DNA from: Saccoglossus kowalevskii
Taxonomy: Eukaryota; Hemichordata; Enteropneusta; Harrimaniidae
DNA: 22,380 nt
Assembly (NCBI RefSeq): GCF_000003605.2
Contig: NW_003151264.1
Span: forward strand, 68,040-90,419
Direction: 5' to 3'
The notes beneath the pieces are model-generated. The model saw nothing but the letters and a program-made list of their open reading frames with translations. It did not search any database and was not told the DNA's origin. Position 1 is the first letter of the stretch, and the number at the start of each line of letters is the position of its first letter. This document shows, in pieces, positions 1 through 8,436 of this stretch. A program made the translations under genes and the position numbers.

Positions 1-170
1 TTAAGATGATGGTACTTTATCTTGTAATTCTGAAATGAAGATCAGTCCTGTTTGTGAAATTCAGAATAGGCTTTGACAATGTATGGTTTCTATGGTTACT
101 CAATGTAAATGTAAATGATAATTGTATGCTGTGATTTCATTTTTACCAATGCAATGTTTTCACTTTGCAG

Positions 171-216
171 ACTGAATTATGGTGAAGTCGTTCTGTTGTT
201 AGTGGCACTCTTTATG
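171..216 (+). CDS. Candidate 46-nt internal exon, SLC13-like transporter helix
   Basis: A strong acceptor-like tract (TTTTCACTTTGCAG, ending at 170) precedes 46 nt that run into a donor-like GTAGGT at 217. Only one of the three frames is open. It begins with one base (A) completing a split codon, reads LNYGEVVLLLVALFM, and ends on a codon boundary. The peptide has a short polar lead-in with an acidic residue, then a hydrophobic run fit for a membrane helix. From memory, SLC13 sodium-coupled carboxylate/sulfate transporters have a segment of the form LGP-x-[SN]-[FY]-[AG]-E followed by a helix and then LLWF[ST]R[DE]P. The A at the split codon would fit a CCA proline. The family call is inference from 15 residues. 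I could not find the expected next exon (LLWFTRDP-like) in the window, so it would lie more than 22 kb away, or the call is wrong. A chance splice-like pair around a hydrophobic frame is the alternative. Confidence 0.35.
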
Positions 217-673
217 GTAGGTTGTTTATTTTCTGGTAACTTGTATATCATATAATATATATATTTGTATGTATATGTGCTCATTATTTCTTAGTTAACT
301 AATTTACATAATTGTTTATTTCACAAATATTTTAGATTATTTTTAATGATTTTAAAATGAGGTTCTTTTTGGTACTAGTTGGGACAGCTTGGACTATTTT
401 ACAAAGATTTTTTTTTCATACAACTATTTTTTTGTAACTTTTTTTCCAGTGACTTTTTTTTCTACATACTAGGAGGAGAACAGAACAAAAGTCAAATTTT
501 CTTTCAAAGATATAGTAGTGTAGGCTTTACCACAAACAACTCTAAAGGCTGTGAAACAGAAATGGGAATAAATTGGGCGAATAAAATAATTATATTTGGT
601 ATCAATGGATGGCAATGTCATTCAAAATATTCACTCTGCAAATGTTATTTTTTTGGTGTATAAAATCTTGGAT
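217..673. other. AT-rich non-coding stretch
   Basis: This is AT-rich sequence with T-runs, downstream of the candidate donor at 217. A 94-codon frame at 379-663 is rich in F, C and N, has no recognisable domain and begins at a non-ATG codon. I take it as chance. Nothing else is supported; it is probably intron. Confidence 0.5.
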
Positions 674-721
674 GTTATGTTACATTGTTATGTTACATTG
701 TTATGTTACATTGTTATGTTA
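674..721. repeat. 13-bp tandem repeat, 3.7 copies
   Basis: The unit GTTATGTTACATT repeats exactly at 674, 687 and 700, with a partial fourth copy from 713. The copies are identical, so the array is young or homogenised. No coding role is visible. Confidence 0.9.
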
Positions 722-1017
722 AACCCTTTGTGTGTCATATTTGTTCCCACTCAAAAAGCGATGAGTTTGTTGACATTTTCTGGAATTTTCACTGAATTCA
801 ATTTTAATTTTGGTTTGAACTGAAAAAAGTAACATTGCCTTCAGTTTTTGATAAAAAAAATTGACATTTTCGTCAACTTTTTCTGAGAAAACAAGCAAAC
901 TATAACTGGAACTATTTTATTGATGGTGCCTGAAGTTGACTTTGGAACTCAGTTGATAAAAAAAACTATGAGTTTATTCAATCAATTTATTTACATTGTG
1001 TCCATTTTCTGACTTTT

Positions 1018-1130
1018 TGGGTTGTTTGTAATTTTATCTACTAGTATACAACAAATTAACAAATATTTAAAAAAACAATAACCAGAAATTTCTCATGGCT
1101 CAGATATTATAGTTTAACACATGTATAATG
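1018..1130 (+). repeat. Decayed dispersed repeat, copy 1 of 3
   Basis: This segment runs from a GGGTTGTTTGTAA block through CTACTAGTATAC to ATATTTAAAAAAACAATAACC and then CTCAGATATTATA. The same ordered landmarks recur near 1664-1760 and, more weakly, 2040-2130: GGTTGTTT, a CTAC motif, AATATTT-AAAA-CAATA-C-GGA and CTCAGAT or a variant. Identity looks to be about 65-70 percent between copies 1 and 2 by eye. The family is unknown. Confidence 0.4.
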
Positions 1131-1546
1131 TACACATCTCCACAGTGTGACGTAAAACAAAACAAATAAAAAATGCATATCACATAGTTTGCCATCACAT
1201 ACAATAATACTGCCAATTGTACGCACTCCCTAAAGGTTATTCAGAGTTTCTGAGTTTACATACATGCTGATAATGATGGATTTTGGTAAAAAAATTTTAA
1301 TTTTGACAAACTCGTTTGTGTATTTTTGAAAAAATCAGTTGAAATTTAAAAAAAAACAAAGTGAATTGCTGCTGACATAAACCTAAGAAAAATAATCATG
1401 AGATTATACATATGCATTTAGGTTTTCTGTTTTGTGACTCCTCTTGCAAATATAAAAAGGTGTATTTGTGCTGTCCTGAGTTTTCAAATGTTCACATATG
1501 TGAAATATGCAATTAGCATACACCCTTTTTAGTAGTATGACATCAT

Positions 1547-1605
1547 CATGATCATATTCAGTAATTGTAATATCTATTACAATTGTGGCATTTGTCATTA
1601 TCATG
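1547..1605. repeat. Imperfect inverted repeat with a perfect 9-bp core
   Basis: AATTGTAAT (1563-1571) and ATTACAATT (1576-1584) are perfect inverted arms around a 4-nt loop. Outer arms CATGATCAT (1547-1555) and ATTATCATG (1597-1605) pair at 8 of 9 positions. The stretch between inner and outer arms is unpaired and uneven, which argues against a microRNA precursor. It may be a decayed terminal-inverted-repeat remnant or chance in AT-rich DNA. Confidence 0.5.
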
Positions 1606-1663
1606 AGTGCTTCAAGACGCTATTTTATTCGACCAACCTCCTGACATAAAATCATACAGTTTT

Positions 1664-1760
1664 AGGGTTGTTTTTCATTAGTACCTACATAGATATATTT
1701 TAAAAGCAATAACTGGACGTCTCTCAGTGATCAGATTTTATACGGCATACAACATGTATT
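1664..1760 (+). repeat. Decayed dispersed repeat, copy 2 of 3
   Basis: This copy has the same landmark order as the one near 1018: AGGGTTGTTTTTCATTAG, CTACATAGATATATTTTAAAA, GCAATAACTGGA, then a TCTCAGTGATCAGATTTTATA-like end. It is the best match to copy 1 and lacks the AAC-rich spacer. The element family is not recognised. Confidence 0.4.
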
Positions 1761-2039
1761 TAGCAAAGTATATGGGAGATTATTGTGACCTACTTTTTAT
1801 ATAGAAATTGTGTGTTTAATGTTTGACTAAGTTCTTTAATGTTTAAACTACTAAAATTTGTGGTTTGTAAATCTTTTTCCATATTGGCGTATTATCATGG
1901 TGCAATACCGCAAATTCAGTAATTAAAACATGAATGAATGACTTGTTTAATACCTCTTCTAGGGATACCAAATATATTTGCAATCATTTTGAGGCCACCT
2001 AGTTATTCAAGTTATTTTATAAGATCATTTTACTCGTTC

Positions 2040-2130
2040 ATGTTGTTTGGTGGTTGTTGGAATCTAGCCTACAATATTTCAAAAGTCAATATCTGGAAAA
2101 TGCACCAATGCTCAGATGTCCAAAAAACTG
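2040..2130 (+). repeat. Decayed dispersed repeat, copy 3 of 3 (weak)
   Basis: GTTGTTTGGTGGTTGTTGG is followed by CTAGCCTACAATATTTCAAAA, GTCAATATCTGGAAAATG and GCTCAGATGTC. It follows the order of the copies at 1018 and 1664, with more divergence. It abuts the 12-bp tandem array at 2148. Confidence 0.3.
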
Positions 2131-2147
2131 TGTTTTGTTTGGTAAAT

Positions 2148-2202
2148 GATAGACCGGATGATAGACCGGATGATAGACCGGATGATAGACCGGATGATAG
2201 AC
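2148..2202. repeat. 12-bp tandem repeat, 4.6 copies
   Basis: The unit GATAGACCGGAT starts at 2148, 2160, 2172 and 2184, and GATAGAC remains at 2196-2202. The copies are identical. The period is a multiple of three, so a plus-strand frame reads RPDD repeatedly, but this frame (1938-2210) has no other protein-like character. Each unit has a CCGG, which is unusual here. Confidence 0.92.
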
Positions 2203-2276
2203 GTTTGTAAAATTCTCTAGGGGAGAAGGTGTATATGGTCTAAAAGTAGTGAATGTTAACTGTACAGTTGTTTTTA

Positions 2277-2540
2277 TGTGAAATTATTATTCATGTGAAA
2301 TTATTATTCATGTGAAATTATTATTCATGTGAAATTATTATTCATGTGAAATTATTATTCATGTGAAATTATCATTCATGTGAAATTATTATTTATGTGA
2401 AATTATTATTCATGTGAAATTATTATTCATGTGAAATTATTATTCATGTGAAATTATTATTTATGTAAAATTATTATTCGTGTGAAATTATTATTCATGT
2501 GAAATTATTATTCATGTGAAATTATTATTCATGTGAAATT
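2277..2540. repeat. 17-bp minisatellite, about 15.5 copies
   Basis: The unit TGTGAAATTATTATTCA repeats head to tail from 2277. Most copies are exact. A few carry single changes, such as ATCATTCA, ATTTATG and ATTCGTG. It ends where the last unit runs into GAAATTTTTGAAATG. The 17-bp period shifts frame and has no coding potential. Low divergence points to recent expansion. Confidence 0.95.
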
Positions 2541-2816
2541 TTTGAAATGTTGATTATGAATTATAATTGTTTGTGTTATCAGTAAAATATTGTAATATTG
2601 TATATGAATATTTGTTGAATTATTACATTGTAAAATATAAAGTTAATATTGTATGTCAACCCCAGTGATATCTTGGTGAAAAACAGAGCATATCCTAATT
2701 AAATTGAATATTATAATTAGATTGATCTGAAATGCTTGAATCAATTATTTTCACAGGTTTTGTAGACTGTAGAGGGCAGTCTTTAATACCCTGGTCATTG
2801 AAAAAATGAGTGTACA
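2541..2816. other. AT-rich spacer
   Basis: This is AT-rich sequence between two tandem arrays. It holds an acceptor-like ATTATTTTCACAG ending near 2757, but no open exon or donor follows. A CTCF-like core at 2771-2779 is listed separately. Nothing else stands out. Confidence 0.5.
2771..2779 (+). promoter_or_regulatory. CTCF-core-like site AGAGGGCAG
   Basis: AGAGGGCAG fits the core AGRKGGCRS of the bilaterian CTCF motif. The upstream half (expected CCASY) is only partly matched by ACTGT. It is one of four such cores in the window. Occupancy cannot be judged from sequence. Confidence 0.25.
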
Positions 2817-2880
2817 GTTAGGCAACTATTCATCTTGCATGGTTAGGCAAATATTTACTATGCACGGTTAGGCAAAAATT
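2817..2880. repeat. 25-bp tandem repeat, about 2.5 copies
   Basis: GTTAGGCAA recurs at 2817, 2842 and 2867 with exact 25-bp spacing. The intervening bases are similar but diverged (TATTCATCTTGCATG versus TATTTACTATGCACG). This is an older, short array. Confidence 0.8.
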
Positions 2881-3417
2881 CTTTGCAACCACTCTGAACA
2901 TATCCATCATCGCAGTCTCTCACAACATTTACTACTATAAAGTCACTTTAATGCATTTTTCTTGTGGAAACAGATGAAAGTTGGTGTGTTTAGTCTAGTG
3001 GAACAAATTAAGATAACGTATCAACACATGGTTTTCTTTTATTTACAATATCCACCATTGTTTATCGGGTTGCTTTACTTTAACCAAAACTGTTGAACAA
3101 AGTGATAATGCTAACACCTTTAGTTTACACTTGTATGTTTGGTGTAGATGGAGTAACCTCATCTGTTTCAGGTGGACTCTACTGGCATTTTTTTATCGTT
3201 TCAAGAGGTCTTGAAAATAACGAATCACAAATATGATGATAACAATTGGGTTAGATCCTGAAAAATTCAAAAATATTTTGAATATATGAATGTTTGTTGT
3301 TTAACATCTGCGTATGAAAAATAATTTTTAATAAATAAAGTAGTATCCATGGATACATACTGATGCAGATAAACCATTTCAGCATTAGGTTTATGAATTA
3401 AAACGCAAATTTCAATT
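2881..3417. other. Non-coding stretch, nothing recognised
   Basis: No ORF of note is present. An acceptor-like ATCTGTTTCAG ends near 3172, with no convincing exon or donor after it. A palindrome TTCAATTGAA (3411-3420) overlaps the left edge of the MITE at 3418. Confidence 0.5.
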
Positions 3418-3626
3418 GAATACTGTAAAATACTTTATTTTAGCTGGAATTAATTTTCGCTGAAAAGACATTTTGGGTATTTTGTATGGAATTTATTTTC
3501 ACTGATTTTTGACAAGTTTAATGTAAAATGTAGGAAAAAAGGTATATTTGCTGGATTTTATTTTCACTGAATCATTCCCTTAGCGAAAATTAATTCCAAG
3601 TCAAAATAAAGTATTCAACAGTATTC
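3418..3626. mobile_element. MITE family 1, copy A (209 bp, long terminal inverted repeats)
   Basis: The left end starts GAATACTGTAAAATAC and continues through TTTATTTTAGCTGGAAT and TAATTTTCGCT. The right end is its reverse complement with few mismatches: AGCGAAAATTAATTCCAAG, then AAATAAAGTATTCAACAG and TATTC, ending at 3626. The inverted arms are about 43 bp. The middle holds two ATTTTATTTTCACTGA-like segments. There is no coding capacity, so it is a non-autonomous DNA transposon. A shorter relative lies at 20881-21018. I do not see a clear target-site duplication, so the superfamily is unassigned. TACTGTAAAA ends are shared with the unrelated-looking MITE at 21180. Confidence 0.8.
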
Positions 3627-4176
3627 CATAAGATATCTATCTCTCATTTCCAAAATATCTGAATTATGATAGTATTCTCCATCCTACCCACCCCCCTGCA
3701 TTACAAAAAATAGGAAATACGTACAGTGCCTTCATCACTACATCTTCCATTGTCTCTCTTATGATTGTAGGTCATCTGTGACACCATGTCAACCAAACAT
3801 TGTTACAAGTATATGGCATAGTATAAATAATAACAATATTTTGTATTTGAAAAAAATGATCGTAGTCAGCATAATAATATGAATTAAGTGCTGAAAATAA
3901 CAATATTTGAATGTGATATACCGGTACACAAAAGTGGATGACTTTTTGTACTTGACATTGACCACAGAGCTGTTTTGTTGACGTGAAGTCTTTACCAGTG
4001 AACATGAGATTTCCAAGTATCCAGTCTGTAGAGAAATCTCTGAAGGATGGTTTGAATGCTTTTGATGTCGGCTATCATTACAGATTTCGGCCATGAACTT
4101 TTCTGTGTATTAGGATTACATGTATTGATGACTTGTGTGTATTATTGTATAGGGTAAAATCAAACCATAAACAACT
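3627..4176. other. Non-coding stretch
   Basis: This stretch holds a C-rich patch (near 3685-3700) and one TACCGGTAC site (near 3920). Two overlapping minus-strand frames (3772-4005 and 3789-4094) are open for 77-101 codons. They show no domain, are rich in I, Y and H, and are within chance expectation for this base composition. Confidence 0.5.
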
Positions 4177-4271
4177 GAGCGTATTACATTGCATTATGGG
4201 AGAGAAATTCAAATTTTGCACTGCTGAGCGTGTTACTGAGCATATGGCATTGCATTATGGGAGTGAAATTC
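4177..4271 (+). repeat. Dispersed repeat with local duplication
   Basis: CTGAGCGTATTACATTGCAT followed by TATGGGAGAGAAATTC (4177-4211) recurs from about 4225 as CTGAGCGTGTTACTGAGCAT, then ATGGCATTGCATTATGGGAG and TGAAATTC. A third copy lies inverted at 9681-9725. The second copy has an extra CTGAGCATATGG-like block that the inverted copy shares, so the first is probably the shortened one. The family is unknown. Confidence 0.6.
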
Positions 4272-5004
4272 CCATAAACAAATTTGATCCCTGATTTTTA
4301 TAGAAAACTAGTATAGGTCATGTACAACATTTCTCGATTGAAAATGTAACGTAGATTTAATACTGGAGATTTAACACTAATCATTTCCAACTTGCTACAG
4401 AGCTTCTCGTGAACACTTGTGTTTTTAAACATGCATTAAACTAAGCAGGAGAGTCTGAATCCTTCTGGAAGTAAGTTTGTTTGAACTTTCATGACAACTA
4501 GCTTTTAGTAATGGAAGCAGACTACAGTTTTTCATCACACTTATCCGACATGACCACTTGTAACTCAAAGAATTGTACGAAAACAAAACCCAGTCATTCA
4601 TTCATTCTGATGATTGCTTTATTATACATTGTTTCAAATAATTTGTTTTGCATATTGTATATTTGCATATTCACCTTATAAACAAAGTTGATTTTCAAAT
4701 AAAACGCTTTAATATCGTGCTACTTTTTTGCTAATGATAAAGTTTACACAACCCTTTATACGTTGGGGTATGTAAAACCAACGAGGCCTATCGGTTGATA
4801 TTCTTCATTATACGATTGATGTGTGAAACGACACCTACATGCCCACAGCAAGAAAACCTGTCGCGTACTCACTATTTTCTTTGTAATGTCTTTGGTTTAT
4901 GTGTGAACATTCTCAGTTCTGTAAAATCTCATCCATTCAACCAAAACATCAATAAATCCTTTTGGACGTTTCTATATGTCTTCTACAGCACCAGATTGTT
5001 TTTT
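4272..5004. other. Non-coding stretch
   Basis: A perfect donor-like GGAAGTAAGT near 4467-4476 follows an acceptor-like CTTGCTACAG, but all three frames between them contain stops. A 74-codon plus frame (4795-5019) has no recognisable protein character. Nothing else is supported. Confidence 0.5.
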
Positions 5005-5320
5005 AGCTCCAGTGTGTAAAGAATAGTTTGGTGTGTTTTTGTGTCTGTCTGTCTACGCTGTAAACAAAACCTACAAAACTTGAAAGCTGATTGTAATCAA
5101 ATTTGCATGGGTAAATTGGGATCATGTCCAAAAAATGATTCATTTTAGGATCAAGTTCATGCATATTAAGTATCTAATTTGCATATTAATCATCTCATTT
5201 CAGCCTGTGTAAGCAAAATCTCAAAAATCAGATTTTAATCACATTTGCTACTTTTGTGGAAGAGAGGGGTGATGTGCAGACATGACTATTTTTTTTAAGC
5301 CATGTCCATGTTAACTTCAC
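5005..5320 (+). mobile_element. Decayed hairpin/microsatellite/tandem-core element
   Basis: TTTTTTAGCTCC starts the element and is followed after about 30 nt by a GTCT microsatellite (5041-5054) and then two ~147-bp core units. Core unit 1 begins CTGTAAACAAAAC (5058) and unit 2 begins CTGTGTAAGCAAAATC (5205). They share landmarks in order: TAATCAAATTTGC versus TAATCACATTTGC, CATGTCC versus CATGACT, and TTCATGCATATTAA versus TCCATGTTAA. The order (AGCTCC lead, short microsatellite, ~150-bp tandem core) matches the well-preserved element at 21911. Its hairpin is no longer recognisable. I read it as a diverged relative of the same structural class, probably Helentron/pearl-like. This rests on architecture rather than a database match. 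Confidence 0.45.
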
Positions 5321-6542
5321 TGACAGTTATGGAGTTTGGTTTTTTCACATATTTTGTTATAAAATACCAGTGATTGCTTATATTCTGAGTGGCCCCTTTC
5401 GAACTAGCACCCCCCCCATTCCTTGTTAGTATACTCAAACCAAACATTCAGCACTACGAATATAAGTTTAAATAAAAGAAAAACATTGTCTATGGAAGGA
5501 AATGTTGAGTACTGGGACCATGCTCCCCAGAGTGTACCATCTGGTAGCCTGAAGAAAAAATGTTAAATCAGGCAGCAGCAGCAGCACCAAACAGGGAAGT
5601 TACTGTTTCTTTACAATGACAAGGTAAACACATCATTTATGTGTATTATATGTCATTTCATTTGTATTTCGTGGATGTACAGTTACTGGTTCTTTTGTCT
5701 GATTTTCAATACTGACTTGAATAATATTAGTTTATTGTCAGTTGAATGTTACACCCAGCCCTTGAGTAATGTCTCGCGTACTTTGATTACATCACATCAA
5801 TATGTGACAGTTTGCTCCCAAGCATTTCTCCTTTTATGTCTTTGTTTTTATCACAAATGTAATGGCGTCAATATGTCTGGTTCTTATTATTTCTTGAGTG
5901 AGTTGGTAACAATGATTTCATTTGAATCGTTCGTTTTATTAGCTTACACGTCTCACCTCTATTGTCAGCTTTTTTGCCACCATATATCGGCTTATATTCT
6001 ATTTATTGGAGAGTGGTAGTATAACAAAACTAAGACTGCTCTCGACCGCTCCTTAATTTAATGGTATTAAATAATTGATTCTACCAGGGGTATTTAAAAT
6101 TTTTATATAGAAATTTTACAACATAGATTGCTACAGATTCCACACTTTTATTGCAATTTATAATGCATAATGACAATTTGACCAATCAGAGCACTGGATT
6201 TTGAATGTCATGTGTGTCAACTGAAATACTACCTACCAAATGTCATGCTGGCAATTTGGGATATTTGGACATTGTATCTTCTCCCTGATGTAGTTTATTG
6301 TGATAACCCCAGTATAGACGTGTTGGTCTGCAAGTGATGGATATTGGCACCAAGGGAATCCAAGTCACATCCTGTTTATAGAGACTAATACAAACTGTTA
6401 AAGATGGTTGTGTAACATCAAAGCTTGTTTTCTACAAGCGTATTAAGAGTTAGTGGACGTACTACATCACCAGCTTCTACTGCGGCAATTTGTGGACGCT
6501 TTCAACAAGTGATGTGCTAACCTTTTTACCATCAGTTCCCGC
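5321..6542. other. Non-coding stretch with one weak open frame
   Basis: It includes a C-run near 5409, a short GCA microsatellite at 5572-5586 (five copies) and an ATG-initiated 126-codon plus frame at 5639-6019. That frame is rich in C, F, Y, L and S, shows no known motif and is of a length expected once or so by chance in 22 kb at this composition. No promoter, splice site or poly(A) context backs it. Confidence 0.5.
5572..5586. repeat. GCA microsatellite, 5 copies
   Basis: GCAGCAGCAGCAGCA is a short uninterrupted trinucleotide run in otherwise unremarkable sequence. Confidence 0.85.
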
Positions 6543-6716
6543 TTTTCATCACAAATTCACAAAATAGTCTGCACTATTCTGCAGAAGATTAGGACAAAAA
6601 TAGCCAAATTTTTCAAGTAAAAACTGAAAAATTACTCAAATTTTGCCTGTTGGCTCCAAAATTAGGGCTCATTTTCAGAAATATTGAAGAATATATAAGA
6701 AAAAAGTGCAGAAAAG
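6543..6716 (+). repeat. Dispersed repeat family, copy 1 (longer)
   Basis: From TTTTCATCACAAATTCAC through AGAAGATTAGGACAAAAATA, GTAAAAACTGAAAAATTACT and CAGAAATATTGAAGAATATA to AAAAAAGTGCAGAAAAG, this segment matches 14531-14684 in the same orientation at roughly 80 percent by eye. It holds about 31 nt (around 6646-6676) missing from the other copy. There is no coding capacity and no poly-A tail or TIR, so the class is unresolved. Confidence 0.75.
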
Positions 6717-7281
6717 TTTTTGCGAAAAGTCTGGTGGTGAAAAAGTTAAGGTTGGAAAATATAGTGTACATTAGCGAGTCTTTAACAGGTGAAGCGATAT
6801 TCAATAGTATTAATTTTTTAAAGCAAATATTTATATGAATAATATTTTTCTTTTTGGATTTTAAAAGTGACATTAAATTTGTGACGACAATATACATGAG
6901 TAGTGTTTTACTGAATAACATGTAAATAATGAATATTGCTGTTTGTGCCAGGTATCTTCTGGTTTACTCAAATCAATTGTGCAAATAAAACATCAGAATT
7001 GTAGTTAAACTTGTAAACCAAATTAAATTATTCAGAATTCAGATGAGAAAAAATGAATGGGAAAAATAGTCAGGAATTGTATTCTATATTAAATATATTT
7101 AAATATTTTAGCCAGTTTCAGTTAATTGCAACAAGATAAAGTAATTTTAAAATTGTCCTGAATTCATGTCAAGGTCTTGTGCATTTTAGTGTGGTATGTA
7201 ATTTGTCATGTACAGCGCCCTCTGAGGCCAGAAATAAAACATAGTTACATAATTTTAGGAATGTAATTTTAAAACCTGTAA
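6717..7281. other. AT-rich stretch
   Basis: Two opposed chance frames (6650-6838 plus, 6613-6921 minus) overlap the dispersed repeat. A CTCF-core-like site lies at 7215-7223. No gene is visible. Confidence 0.5.
7215..7223 (-). promoter_or_regulatory. CTCF-core-like site (minus strand AGAGGGCGC)
   Basis: GCGCCCTCT on the plus strand is AGAGGGCGC on the minus strand, a full match to the core AGRKGGCRS. The flank expected to read CCASY reads GCCTC, a weak match. It lies about 60 bp left of the 33-bp minisatellite and points away from it. Confidence 0.25.
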
Positions 7282-8436
7282 GACACCAGTGAAATGTTCA
7301 GTGTGACTCCCTAGGACACCAATAAAATGTTCAGTGTGACTCCCTGGGACACCAGTGTAATGTTCTGTATTACCCTCTAGCATCCCAGTGAAATGTTCTT
7401 TGTGACTCTCTAGGACACCAGTGAAATGTTCAGTGTGACTCCCTAGGACACTAGTGAAATGTTCAGTGTGACTCCCTTGGAAACCAGTGAAATGTTCAGT
7501 GTGACTCTCTGGGACACCAGTGAAATGTTCTACGTGAATCCCTAGGATACCAGTGAAATGTTCAGTGTGACTCCCTAGGACACTAGTGAAATGTTCAGTG
7601 TGACTCCCTTGGAAACCAGTGAAATGTTCAGTGTGACTCTCTGGAACACGAGTGAAATGTTCAGTGTGACTATCTGGGACACCAGTAAAGTGTTCAGTGT
7701 GACTCCCTGGGACACCAGTGAAATGTTCAGTGTGACTCCCTTGAAAACCAGTGAAATGTTCAGTGTGACTCCGTGGGACACCAGTGAAATGTTCTATGTG
7801 AATCCCTAGGACACCAGTGTGATGTTCAGTGTGACTCTCTGGGACACGAGTGAAATGTTCAGTGTGACTATCTGGGACACCAGTAAAATGTTCAGTGTGA
7901 CTCTCTGGGACACCAGTGAAATGTTCTATGTGAATCCCTAGGACACCAGTGTGATGTTCAGTGTGACTCTCTGGGACACGAGTGAAATGTTCAGTGTGAC
8001 TATCTGGGACACCAGTGAAATATTCTATGTGAATCCCTAGGACACCAGTGAAATGTTCAGTGTGACTCTCTGGGACACCAGTGAAATGTTCTATGTGAAT
8101 CCCTAGGACACCAGTGTGATGTTCAGTGTGACTCTCTTGGACACGAGTGAAATGTTTAGTGTGACTATCTGGGACACCAGTAAAATGTTCAGTGTGACTC
8201 CCTGGGACACCAGTGAAATGTTCAGTGTGACTCCCTTGAAAACCAGTGAAATGTTCAGTGTGACTCCCTTGAAAACCAGTGAAATGTTCAGTGTGACTCC
8301 CTGGGACACCAGTGAAATGTTTAGTGTGACTCCCTAGGACACCAGTGAAATGTCCAGTGTGACTCCCTGGGACACCAGTGAAAAGTCCAGTGTGACTCCC
8401 TGGGACACCAGTAAAATGTCCATTGCTGCAAAGTTC
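7282..8436. repeat. 33-bp minisatellite, 34 full units plus a partial
   Basis: The unit is 33 bp, begins GACACCAGTG and ends CTCCCTGG. Thirty-four units from 7282 to 8403 keep exact 33-bp register, and a degenerate last unit ends at 8436. Because 33 is a multiple of three, a minus-strand frame stays open from 8469 to 7255 and reads an 11-residue repeat of the form HFTGVPGSHTE, about 399 residues. That frame has no ATG before the repeats and no signal, domain or good splice acceptor. Most unit variants change the amino acid (GIHIE, RVPES, GFQG, VPDS) rather than being synonymous, which fits non-coding drift better than a selected protein. Variants are arranged in 132-bp (four-unit) blocks, the trace of unequal exchange. 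A repetitive secreted protein remains a less likely reading. Confidence 0.95.

Noticed and set aside
1547-1605. Possible microRNA precursor
   Set aside because: The stem is interrupted by unequal 7- and 12-nt unpaired stretches and has only a 9-bp inner duplex.
4401-4469. Acceptor plus perfect GTAAGT donor
   Set aside because: All three frames in between contain stops, so it is not a coding exon.
5639-6019. 126-codon ATG frame on the plus strand
   Set aside because: A frame of this length is expected about 0.4 times by chance at this composition. It has no motif, splice or promoter context.
7591-8337. Plus-strand and second minus-frame ORFs within the 33-bp array
   Set aside because: They are by-products of a period divisible by three, and the plus-strand ones are cut at each CCCTAGGAC unit.
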